From NCBI RefSeq assembly GCF_030247195.1, contig NC_080671.1, positions 207,662,045-207,726,044 of the forward strand: a stretch of DNA of 64,000 nucleotides. The letters are read 5' to 3'. Under the pieces are notes generated by a model. That model was not told the origin of the DNA. It made no database searches and saw only the letters and a list, made by a program, of their open reading frames with translations. Of this stretch, positions 33,580 to 43,699 are shown piece by piece (position 1 is the first letter of the stretch; each line of letters opens with the position of its first letter). Source of the stretch: Topomyia yanbarensis. Its lineage: Eukaryota > Arthropoda > Insecta > Diptera > Culicidae. A program made the position numbers and the translations under genes.

Positions 33580-34580
33580 ATGCAGCAGTTCGTTTGCAGC
33601 ATCTCCCGCAAAATTCAAACCGCCGCACAGAGGAGTAACTAGAACAAATTCTTGGCCAATAAATATTTTTTTTTCGATTTTTAAATGTTATATTTTTTTA
33701 CATACCTAAAAGCATACTGCATAATGTGGCAAAATAAAGAGCATGTCAAAAATTGCTAAAGAATTTTTGCATGGATGCAAAATAGTGATATTTTAAGGGG
33801 GTTTTAATCATTTTTGTTATGTATCCAGCAAAATCTCTTTCATATGATGATGACTGTGTTAAATAAGACAATATTATAACAAACGTAGTTGAACACAACT
33901 ATTTGTATAACCTCAGCTTAAAAATAACTGAAAAAACAGTGTTGCTGTACATTGGACCAGCTTTAAAAACACCTTTTTTAAAAATTTTATTCTAAATTTG
34001 AATGTTAAAAAAGTTACATTATACTGCACGATCCGGCAATGTTGCTGAAACAACATTACAAAACAAGATTCTGGCTATCTAAAAAACATTAAATCTCTTC
34101 CGATCTTGTCCGATCTACAAATTCCAAGCGATTTGAAAATTTTGATATTTATACTAATTTGAGGTACGCCGAAATGCTGTAGGGCCAAATACTATGTTTG
34201 GTACAATGTATCTCTACGAATATGTGCACAGGCATCCCTTTTCTTCTGGCTTTTCCACTGACCAACTGTTCATGCACCAGGAAAAACAAATGTATTCACA
34301 AGGATCACCTCAAAAATACTAGTATTCGGAATGATATAGAAAATTGACCCCTGCACTGGTAGGTGGATAGATGCCAAATTCTCCCAAAAACTAGTTATTG
34401 TCTATTTTTAGTTCATATTAAGGCAAAATAACAGCAATAGCCGCAATAAATAGTTTTGGCCAGGATTCGACCCCAGTTGCTCCTCTGTGCGCCGTCCGTT
34501 TGCTACTGTCAGAAGAGTTAGCCAAGCACGCCGTCTTCGATGGCACCAAAACTGTTACCATATACACCAGCTCCAAGTAA
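33580..34580 (+). pseudogene. H2B: Histone H2B, truncated and split by a transposon, unit 2
   Basis: Same short reading frame as unit 1. The 5' part (33580-33625, [15 protein letters not shown]) is broken at codon ~15 by an 864-bp element; the 3' part resumes at 34490 ([20 protein letters not shown]) to the TAA at 34578-34580. Apart from the insertion the reading frame has no other break. Its 3' stem-loop is deleted (see 34600). Confidence 0.9.
33626..34489. mobile_element. 864-bp inverted-repeat element in H2B (5-bp duplication)
   Basis: Ends CACAGAGGAGTAACT and CACAGAGGAGCAACT (inverted; imperfect TIR over ~35 bp, including TTGGCC / CTGGCC), flanked by CGCCG (33621-33625, 34490-34494). Unit 1 reads ACTGCCGTCCG at the empty site. 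A 5-bp GC-rich duplication and a CACAG start resemble Transib elements, but the boundary could also be read as a 3-bp GCC duplication. Non-coding. Confidence 0.8.
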
Positions 34581-34593
34581 ATTTCGAACACTG

Positions 34594-34612
34594 CCCAAAC
34601 AAAAGGCCATCA
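34594..34612 (+). promoter_or_regulatory. Deleted histone 3' stem-loop, unit 2
   Basis: AAACAAAAGGCCATCAATTT replaces the unit 1 hairpin. Twelve bases are missing between two GGCC words, so both the loop and one stem arm are lost. Confidence 0.85.
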
Positions 34613-34837
34613 ATTTATCGACAAAGAATGAAATTGAAGTTTTGTTATTACAAGCATCAGAAAGTGCTTGTCAAGAGCGTTGGATGGTAAGTGAGCCACT
34701 TATGAACGATACCATCGCTTTCACGTAAAATGGCACAAAATAAAAAAAAGTTATTTGTGTGATTTGTAGACAGGTTAGTGTAATGATTCAGTTTACAAAA
34801 ATCGAACGTTTTCTAACGTTTCGATATAGGTGCTCCG

Positions 34838-35235
34838 TTTCAAAATTTTCGGCCAGAATGTTGCCTGTTTTTCTAAAAGTGAAAATCTGCTATTGTACTG
34901 AATGAAAACCTTCGATTTTTGCGCTGATTGGAAATAGTTGTGACTAGTTGTGTAGAATGTTCAATTACTGAAAATAACAGATTTTGTGAAAGCAGTGGTT
35001 GGTTCATACAATTCGATTCCAAGCGAGCCAGACTAGTTTCAAAATTTTCGGCCAGAATGTTGCCTGTTTTTCTAAAAGTGAAAATCTGCTATTGTACTGA
35101 ATGAAAACCTTCGATTTTTGCGCTGATTGGAAATAGTTGTGACTAGTTGTGTAGAATGTTCAATTACTGAAAATAACAGATTTTGTGAAAGCAGTGGTTG
35201 GTTCATACAATTCGATTCCAAGCGAGCCAGACTAG
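34838..35235 (+). repeat. 199-bp perfect tandem duplication in the unit 2 spacer
   Basis: 34838-35036 and 35037-35235 appear identical by eye. Each runs from TTTCAAAATTTTCGGCCAGA to GCGAGCCAGACTAG, with TTT shared at the junction. Unit 1 has only one copy (32449-32645). Confidence 0.9.
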
Positions 35236-35504
35236 TTTTCGTTGGAAGGTCCATCTCTGACAATAGAAATAAATCATTTTATTTTGAATTCAACTACAAC
35301 TTCCTTGAAAACAGCACAGCTAAAAAATTTTCCACTATAATCAAAACTAGTGCCCCCGTCGCACAGCATCATCAAGATTGATAGTAATTCAAGCCGGGAG
35401 GAAAGGGGGAGGGAGGTTGTAAGGCAATGGAAAATTTCATTTATAATAATAATACTTTATAATTGGCTGGTCCTGAAAACAACTTGTTGGTTTGTGGTTT
35501 ATTT

Positions 35505-35996
35505 TGGATCACAATTTAGGCCCGCTCGTTTTCTGATAGCTGTGAATTTTTCGCAGGGCGACAGTTTCTGTTCGGTAGCGATGAGGCTTCTTAACGCCAA
35601 CCGTGACTGGGGCACTTTTACGCGGCCTTCGTTGCCAACCAGCTCCCTGTCAAGGACGACGTCTCTGTACAGCCAGCATCACTGCTATGAAAGGCAAAAC
35701 ATTGATTTTGAACCGAATGATTAGAAGCTGTATTTAGTTACAAAATGTCGATTTTCTGAATGATATGATATTAAATCATCCCACAAGATGCAAAACGTCG
35801 TGTGGAATGCTTGAATATCAAGCATAGTGCCGAACATAATTCTTTGTTTGGGGCTTTATAGCTATAACGCCCCATATATGTCGGTCGCTGACAAACTCCA
35901 TATGATGGTATAGGGTTGCCAGGGGGCTGTTGCCAACTGCTTGCGGGGAGCCTTTCGTCCGGTGGACTTACGAGCAGTCTGTTTGGTACAGGCCAT
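35505..35996 (-). pseudogene. H3: Histone H3 5' fragment split by a hAT-like element, unit 2
   Basis: From ATG 35996: MACTKQTARKSTGRKAPRKQ, then LA, interrupted at 35937 by an insertion. It resumes at 35639 with TKAA, a stop/frameshift, then [23 protein letters not shown] and SYQKTSG. It covers H3 residues 1 to about 58 and is somewhat better preserved than unit 1. The leader GATCAGCATTTTTCGCTAC lies upstream. The C-terminal histone fold is missing. Confidence 0.9.
35640..35929. mobile_element. hAT-like 290-bp MITE in H3
   Basis: Ends CAGCTCCCTGTCAA / CAGCCCCCTGGCAA (inverted), flanked by the perfect 8-bp duplication TTGCCAAC (35632-35639, 35930-35937). The uninterrupted unit 1 site at 33064-33072 supports the boundaries. 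Confidence 0.9.
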
Positions 35997-36266
35997 GTAG
36001 CGAAAAATGCTGATCTGCTACTTCTCTGATACTGGTAGTAGGACGACGGTTAAACGCTCGTTTGCGTGCCTTCATTCATAAAAATTCATCAATATTTTCA
36101 AAGAATGTTGCAAGTTGTCATTGTAATTCCAAAAATACTCCAAATAAACTATGAATGTGCTAAAGTCGACAAAATCGCATAGAAATTGCTTATTCCAGCA
36201 GAATTTACCGATCTAAAGTGTATTCTACTTCACTCCGGTTATGTCTCTGACATTACCCACCCATCA

Positions 36267-36935
36267 TTTTTTTAAATGAAACTAATGCGATTTTATAGCT
36301 ATCTTATATATCTATACAAGGGGATAATATTATTTTCGTAAGATTAGGGGGGTCATTTAGTTTTTGTGGCGATTTGGTTTGACATTTTTATCAGTGAGAT
36401 TATTGGAGCAAATAATGTTTAACTAAGGGGGACAATTTTTTACGACTATCTTAAAAGTAAAAATAACTAGAGGGCATGATTGAATTTTGTAAAGATTCGT
36501 AATTATAGTTATTTTTTTGGGTAGTAGAGTTGGGCGTTTTCAACGAGATTATATAATATAATAGTTAAAACTAGAAGAGACAAGAAGAGCTAAATGCTTC
36601 GTGAAGATATTGGGGGGGTATCTTGCAGTGGTTGTTGTAAATTTATGGCTTTTGGTCCTGTAACAGAAACCACGCCATCATCTGCAAGTTGCCTTAGACT
36701 GCATGGGCTGACAATATAATTATCAATGTCATTCACGTAGAAATTATAGAGAAGGGGGCTTAGACAAGAGCCTTGTGGGAGGCCCATATAACTTATTCTG
36801 AGTGTCGCCAAATCGCCATATGAAAAATGGATGTGCTTTTCTGACAATAAATTGTATAAATAATTATTTAATATTGGTGAAAGACCACATTGATGTAGTT
36901 TCTCCGAGAGAACATCAATGGAGACTGAGTCGAAT
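36267..36935 (-). repeat. Inverted duplication, arm 1
   Basis: The reverse complement of 38590-39262, with only a handful of differences (two in the ~320-bp coding part: Pro/Leu in SPILNN and Ser/Thr in CSLRQL). It contains RT core codons plus the 5' part of the insertion that interrupts them. Confidence 0.93.
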
Positions 36936-37799
36936 GCTCCTTTTATGTCTAAGAACACAGACGCCATTTGTTCGTTTTTTTTGCGTAAACGAGTTGGATT
37001 TCTGACGAAAGTAGCGCCAGGAAAACCAAACTGGGTATCTGAGAGCAAGCCGTTCGCCTCAACCCAATTGTCGAGACGTCGAAGGATATTTTTTTCCAAC
37101 AATTTCCTGATGCAGGATAGCATTACAATCGGTCGATACGAGTTATGATCGGAGGCTGGTTTTCCCCGTTTTGGAATGGCGATAACTCTCACTTGTCTCC
37201 AGTCACGCGGGACAATGTTCTGCTCAAGAAACTTGTTGAATAAATTCAACAAGCGTCTTTTTGCTAGGTCAGGCAGATTCTTCACCAAGTTGAATTTAAT
37301 TCTGTCTAGTCCCGGAGCATTATTGTTGCATGAGAGGAGTGCAATTGAAAATTCCATCATTGTCAAAGGCGAATCTATGAAACTTGTGGGAGCATCGCGA
37401 ATGATTTTCTGCGCAGGAGCAGAATCTAGACAAATTTTCTTGGCAAAATTAAATATCCAACGATTCGAAAAATCTTCGCTTTCATTAGTCACGTTTCGAT
37501 TCCTCATTCTTCTGGCTGTGTTCAAAAGAGTACTGATTGATGTTTCTCTTGACAAGACATCAACGAAGCGTTTCCAATAACTAGACTTTTTGGCACGACG
37601 TATACTGTCAAATTTGTTTTGCAAAATAAAATAAGTTTCAATGTTCTTACGTATACCACCTTTCTGTTTCATAATTTCTTTGTAGGCAACTTGTTTAGCT
37701 TCATATGCATCAGAGCACTCTTTGTGCCACCAAGGATTAGGGGGCCGTCTATTTATTGTCATTCCAGGATTGCATTTCGTTTGGGCTTGTTCTTCTGCT

Positions 37800-38587
<788 letters not shown>

Positions 38588-38589
38588 GG

Positions 38590-39262
38590 AGCATTCGACT
38601 CAGTCTCCATTGATGTTCTCTCGGAGAAACTACATCAATGTGGTCTTTCACTAATATTAAATAATTATTTATACAATTTATTGTCAGAAAAGCACATCCA
38701 TTTTTCATATGGCGATTTGGCGACACTCAGAATAAGTTATATGGGCCTCCCACAAGGCTCTTGTCTAAGCCCCCTTCTCTATAATTTCTACGTGAATGAC
38801 ATTGATAATTATATTGTCAGCCCATGCACTCTAAGGCAACTTGCAGATGATGGCGTGGTTTCTGTTACAGGACCAAAAGCCATAAATTTACAACAACCAC
38901 TGCAAGATACCCCCCCAATATCTTCACGAAGCATTTAGCTCTTCTTGTCTCTTCTAGTTTTAACTATTATATTATATAATCTCGTTGAAAACGCCCAACT
39001 CTACTACCCAAAAAAATAACTATAATTACGAATCTTTACAAAATTCAATCATGCCCTCTAGTTATTTTTACTTTTAAGATAGTCGTAAAAAATTGTCCCC
39101 CTTAGTTAAACATTATTTGCTCCAATAATCTCACTGATAAAAATGTCAAACCAAATCGCCACAAAAACTAAATGACCCCCCTAATCTTACGAAAATAATA
39201 TTATCCCCTTGTATAGATATATAAGATAGCTATAAAATCGCATTAGTTTCATTTAAAAAAAA
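38590..39262 (+). repeat. Inverted duplication, arm 2
   Basis: Plus-strand partner of 36267-36935, with RT motifs [22 protein letters not shown] and LADDG followed by the insertion. Open frames that fuse it to the upstream TA tract are artefacts. Confidence 0.93.
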
Positions 39263-39370
39263 TCAATATACTATCCCCTAGTTTTAAGCAATTTAAAATG
39301 TAAAACAAAACAAAATTGGCACCTTTAAGCTAACGCAACGTGCCTTATCAAATAAACGAATTGAAAAAAA
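38910..39370 (+). mobile_element. Retrotransposed insertion in RT, poly(A) end and 15-bp duplication
   Basis: 461 bp between perfect 15-bp repeats AACCACTGCAAGATA (38895-38909, 39371-39385). It ends AACGTGCCTTATCAAATAAA, CGAATTG and an A-run, so it was inserted by target-primed reverse transcription. No tRNA-like head is seen; it is probably a 5'-truncated non-LTR element. The CAAATAAA-type end resembles those at 23020 and 49905. The same insertion, interrupted by the histone block, is found inverted at 36267-36604 and 30262-30380. Confidence 0.88.
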
Positions 39371-39385
39371 AACCACTGCAAGATA

Positions 39386-40230
39386 GTTTGGATAATTTAT
39401 CAAGTTGGGCTTTGAAGCTAGGCATCGATTTCTCTACGGAGAAAACAGAGTTGGTTGTTTTTTCAAGGAAGCGTGATCCAGCTCCGCTTCAGCTTTAGTT
39501 GGTTGGTAGAACGATAGCCCAAGTCCTGACTTTTAAATACCTTGGAGTTCTAAATTCTAAAGGCACATGGGGAGGCCACATTAGATATCTATTAACGAAA
39601 TGCCAACAAAGGATAAATTTTCTGAGAACAATAACTGGATCATGGTGGGGTTCTCACCCAAGTGACATGATAAGATTGTATCAAACAACAATACTTTCAG
39701 TAATGGAATATGGGTGCATCTGTTTCCGTTCAGCTGCGAACACTCACATTATTAAACTGGAACGGATACAGTATCGTTGTTTACGAATCGCCTTAGGTTG
39801 CATGCAGTCGACCCATACGATGAGTCTTGAAGTACTAGCGGGAGTTCTTCCTTTAAAAGACCGATTCTGGGATCTCTCCTCTCGCTTACTTATTCGATGT
39901 CAGGTTATGAAGCCACTGGTAATTGAAAATTTTGAAAGACTTGTCGAGCTTCAACCCCAAACCAGATTCATGACAGTGTATTTCAATCACATGTCACAAG
40001 AAATAACGCCTGCTAGGTATGTTCCCACATACGTCAATATATTAGATACTCCTGAATCCACTTTATTCTTCGACACGTCCATGCAAGCAGAGATTCGTGG
40101 AATTCCGGATCATCTTAAAATGTTTTACACTAATGGGTCACGGATCGATGAGGCCACTGGTTTCGGTATTTTCAAGAATAATTTTTCAATTTCTCTCAAA
40201 CTTGCAGAACCCGCCTCTGTTTATTATTAG
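39386..40230 (+). pseudogene. I-clade RT C-terminal region
   Basis: Continues ORF2 after the insertion: SLDNLSSWALKLGIDFSTEK, TELVVFSRKRDPAP, a stop near 39497, then LTFKYLGVLNSKGTWGGHIR, QRINFLRTITGSWWGSHP and MEYGCICFRSAANTH. It then runs towards RNase H. A 2-bp TA insertion at about 40228 shifts the frame. Confidence 0.88.
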
Positions 40231-40499
40231 CGGAACTAGCAGCAGTTCACTATAGTTTGCAAATAATTAATGCTTTACCCCCGAACCATTACTTTATCCT
40301 CACTGATAGTCTCAGCACAATTGCAGCTCTACGCTCAAAGAGGATTGATAATCACGATCCATTCTTTTTGAGGAAGATACGAAAATCTCTGAGTAACCTA
40401 ACAAGAAAATGTTACAAATTTACCCTAGTGTGGCTCCCCGCCCATTGCTCTATTGCGGGCAATGAGAAAGCTGATAATTTAGCCAAGATTGGTGACTAG
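40110..40499 (+). pseudogene. RNase H domain of the I-clade ORF2, catalytic Asp lost
   Basis: MFYTNGSRIDEATGFGIF corresponds to the first RNase H motif, but the usual TDGS is TNGS, so the first catalytic aspartate is Asn. AELAAVHYSL (catalytic Glu), FILTDSLSTIAAL (second Asp) and VWLPAHCSIAGNEKADNLAK (His and last Asp) are kept. The frameshift near 40228 separates the first motif from the rest. A stop follows at 40497-40499. Confidence 0.9.
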
Positions 40500-41042
40500 A
40501 TGGTGAAATATATGAAAGACCCATCGCTTACAATGAATTTTTGTAGCGCTTCTCGACAGAGGACGCTTGCTAGTGGGCAAACATCTTGGGACAATGGAGA
40601 TCTGGGACGATGGATACACTCAATTATCCCTAAAGTATCAACGAAGGCATGGTTCAAAGCATTGGATGTAAGTCGGGACTTCATCCGTGTGATGTCTAGG
40701 CTCATGTCCAATCATTATACTTTGGATGCGCATCTCCGTCGTATTGGGCTGGCTGAGGGTAATCATTGTGCTTGTGGAGAGGGTTACCACGACAATGAGC
40801 ATGTTGTTTGGTCCTGCACTGAATATCGTGAAACCAGATCACAATTAGTAGATTCTTTACAAGTCCGAGGAAGACCAAACCATGTTCCTGTTAAAGACAT
40901 CCTGGCGTATCGCGATCCTCTATACATGGAACTTATCTATCACTTTCTACACGCAGCGAAATTTCAAATGTTTAAACCAACAAAAATGATTTTTGATTTG
41001 ATTCGTAACTCTATTATTGATTCAAAACTCATGGAATTTTAA
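40500..41042 (+). pseudogene. C-terminal zinc-knuckle region of the I-clade ORF2
   Basis: After an in-frame stop, the same frame continues with RTLASGQTSWDNGDLGRWIH, FIRVMSRLMSNHYTLDAHL and CACGEGYHDNEHVVWSC, a Cys/His cluster (C-x-C-x5-H-x3-H-x4-C) typical of ORF2 C-termini in this group. It ends SKLMEF-stop at 41042. The A-rich 3' end (AATGTAAAATGTAAAATTTC) is near 41250. Confidence 0.85.
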
Positions 41043-41352
41043 ATGCACATTTTTTATTGTTGAACTAACAATATTATTTTTACTTCAATCAAATTGTATT
41101 TTATGTAAGTCTTGCATAGTACCAAATCAGTGTGTATTGTGTATTTTTTGTGTTTATTCTATGCTCCGTACATATTTTTCTTTTATTTATGTAAGTAAGA
41201 AAAACAAAGTAAAACCCTCACAATTTCTCTACTAAATGTAAAATGTAAAATTTCAATTCCCGCAGACTTCACAGCGCAGTCACAGTATATAGGACAGTTG
41301 CGGGGCTAGTGCTACAATTATATACTGACGTAAAAGATATTCTCTGTGTAAG

Positions 41353-42220
41353 TGTCAATATTAAAACAATTCGACACAGATCTTTCATTAGGGCCTAAGT
41401 CGCAATGTACTCAAATGTAGAAAATCAGTTTCAATATTCGGCGATGCTTTTCTAAATGTAGCTTTTATTGTAGGTAAAAATTACTGTATATGTTTTTTCT
41501 AAAACATCTTTGGATAAACCTTATAACAATATAACAAAGAAATTGATTCCTATGTGTTTTAGTGTGTAGAAACGAAAAGAATGCTTACGCCCAATTTGCA
41601 TTCCAGTCGTGGTTTCGCCCTTCAGCAATCGCCATTTGCAAGAGGGCTAAACCGTGAACATGATTTTCAGAAGGGCGCGGTAAATGGGCTAAACTGACTC
41701 TGTCTTGCTAGGTAGGGATGGGTAAATAGGCGAGCTTGACAGGATATTTCTTAATAGGGCTCAGCAAATGGGCGCATAGAAACCCAATACAAATGAAAGG
41801 GCGCGTGCATCTTTTCTTCAAATTTCATGAAAACATCGAAATATTAGAATATTTATGTGCAACAACCACCGAGTAGACATGATCATAGTAGATATTATTT
41901 ATCATTTATATAATAGAACCGCCGTTTACAGAATAATTTTGTGAATAATAACCATTCGCCCCGGTTCTGCCAAAAATGTAAGTTTAGCCTTTATATTCCA
42001 TATGAGAAGAAGGGCCTAAGTCGAAATCTCGAAGAAAATGCATGTTTCGCCGTTTTGTTTTCTTTAATTATAAATCAAACTAAAAACCATTTTAACTAAT
42101 TTTCACCTCAATCTTGTAGTATTTTAGTAGCATAATGTCATATTAACAAAAACGCAGTTTGTTTACATTTGCGATTTAAGCCCTAATGAAAGATCTATGT
42201 CGAATTTAAATATATTGACA
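41353..42220. mobile_element. 870-bp element with ~70-bp inverted repeats
   Basis: Left GTCAATATTAAAACAATTCG, CACAGATCTTTCATTAGGGC and CTAAGTCGCAATGTA pair with the inverse text at 42150-42220 (CATTTGCGATTTAAGCCCTA, ATGAAAGATCTATGTCG). The interior has repeated AAGGGCGCG / GGGCCTAAGTCGAAA words (41600-41810, 42010). No ORF. The target duplication is not resolved. Confidence 0.75.
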
Positions 42221-42345
42221 GTAACATTACCTATCTAACTTTCAGAACAACCCTGAAATGTTGGAAGTTATCTGGCAAATGGATAAATAAGCTTTTGAAA
42301 CGTGTTATTATAAATACAAATTAAACCCTAAAAAAATCGTTTTGT

Positions 42346-42660
42346 TTTTATTGAAAAGAAACAAACATTTCAATGGTAATTGTTTACTGTATTTTTTGTT
42401 GCTTCAACAACTGAATATTATTGAACTAATCGTGCTCACATCATTCGAGTAATAACAGTGTGGATCGTTTCAACAATTTTATTGTTAATTCAACCGATAA
42501 CGTGATTTAAATATAGAAACGTCAAAACCAGAATTTATTGTAGAAATAACAATATTATGAATTAAATCAATTGTTGAATATTATTAGCCCTAAGATAATA
42601 ATAATTATTATTGAATTTGAACCATAATATTGTTATATCTACAATACATTTTTCTGCGTG
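42346..42660. repeat. AT-rich TTGTTTCAA-type repeat ending in CTGCGTG
   Basis: Dense TTGAAC / ATTGTTGAA words, ending ATACATTTTTCTGCGTGTAA. Composition and terminus match the element at 1119-2712. Confidence 0.5.
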
Positions 42661-42702
42661 TAAAAACAGCGTCTGTCAAAATTGAATTAAATTCATCTCC
42701 TC

Positions 42703-43128
42703 CAAAGAGAATAGTGAAAGAGACGCAGAGTGAAAATCAGTCAAAACGGCAACACTCCCTTTACGATGATTTTAACACTAGAATTTGGCAACCGTTTATA
42801 AAGGCAGCACTTTAAATGACTCCTATTATATTTTGAAAACAAACCTTTTGTAGATCGTTGGATTTGTTTATCAAACGATGTGCATTTCGAAACAAAGAGA
42901 TGAAATAATTCTAAAACTTGTTTTTACTCATACATAGACTCTAGAATGCACCTTACAATCACGATTGCACTAAATTCTGACGAAAATTCAAATTTTTTTT
43001 TTGATAGATTTACAATACTTATCTCCTCCAACTCAGGCATGAGTAATGTTTATTTACATTACACGATTGGTCTGCTCAATAAAGTATTTTTGGCTTCATA
43101 CTATTCGTCTCTTTTCCTATTCTCTTTG
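42703..43128. mobile_element. hAT-like 426-bp MITE, copy 2
   Basis: Perfect ends CAAAGAGAATAG and its inverse, with the perfect 8-bp duplication ATCTCCTC (42695-42702, 43129-43136). Same length and ~90% or more the same sequence as 4331-4756. Non-coding. Confidence 0.95.
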
Positions 43129-43153
43129 ATCTCCTCATACTCTCATCCAAGGC

Positions 43154-43226
43154 CAGAGATGCCAGATTTGCAGACAAGTCTGCAAATTCGCAGACTTTTA
43201 ATTTAAGCTGCAGATTTTTTCGATTA
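43154..43226 (+). mobile_element. Left-end fragment of the CAGAGATGCCAG MITE
   Basis: 73 bases matching 25452-25524 almost exactly, from CAGAGATGCCAGATTTGCAG to GCTGCAGAT, then broken. Confidence 0.85.
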
Positions 43227-43459
43227 GGGTTTTCGATTGATGGCACTGACACCGCGCCAGTGTTTTGCACTGGCACGGTGCCAATGGAACACTCCAGCGC
43301 AAATCTAGTGCAGGCGTGAATGTGTGCGTGTAAATTGCCAAGCTGTCATTTAACAGCTGATGTTTGTTTATTTACAAAATGAAGCACTTTAATAAGTAAT
43401 TAAATTTGTTTTGCTCTAAGCGAATTTTGTGCGATAGATACGAACAGTACGGGAATAAA

Positions 43460-43696
43460 TCTCGACAAACATATGATTACGGCCTAAAAGCCAACTGTCA
43501 AAATCCACTTTGAATGGAAATTCCGGACAAACCGTTACTAGTCGAACGCAGTTCACAAGAGTTTATGAAAGAGAAAACTTTTCTCTTTCGTTTACTACCA
43601 ACATTTGTGATTGGCGTGTAACGGTTTGTCCGGAATTTCCCATCAAAGTGGATTTTGACAGTTGGCTTTTAGGCCGTAATCATATGTTTGTCGAGA
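43460..43696. mobile_element. Palindromic MITE, copy 3 (best preserved)
   Basis: 237 bp. Both ends read TCTCGACAAACATATGATTA then CGGCCTAAAAGCCAACTG and GTCAAAATCCACTTTGA (inverted, over 80 bp per arm). The flanks are AATAA-like. A transcript of this element would fold into a long hairpin. An open frame through it is incidental. Confidence 0.88.
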
Positions 43697-43699
43697 AAT

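Larger units (their letters stand above)
31111..36000 (+). repeat. Tandemly duplicated histone unit (two copies)
   Basis: Unit 1 starts at TACTAGGTGCATTCAAAAAA (31111) and unit 2 at TACTAGGCGCATTCAAAAAA (33301). Each has the same upstream region, truncated H2B (plus strand), spacer and H3 5' fragment (minus strand). Without the element at 31315 the ancestral period is about 1.5 kb. Unit 1 also carries an extra copy of the H2B downstream flank (33133-33270) fused to the H3 start. The units differ by transposon insertions, a stem-loop deletion and a 199-bp duplication. Confidence 0.88.
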
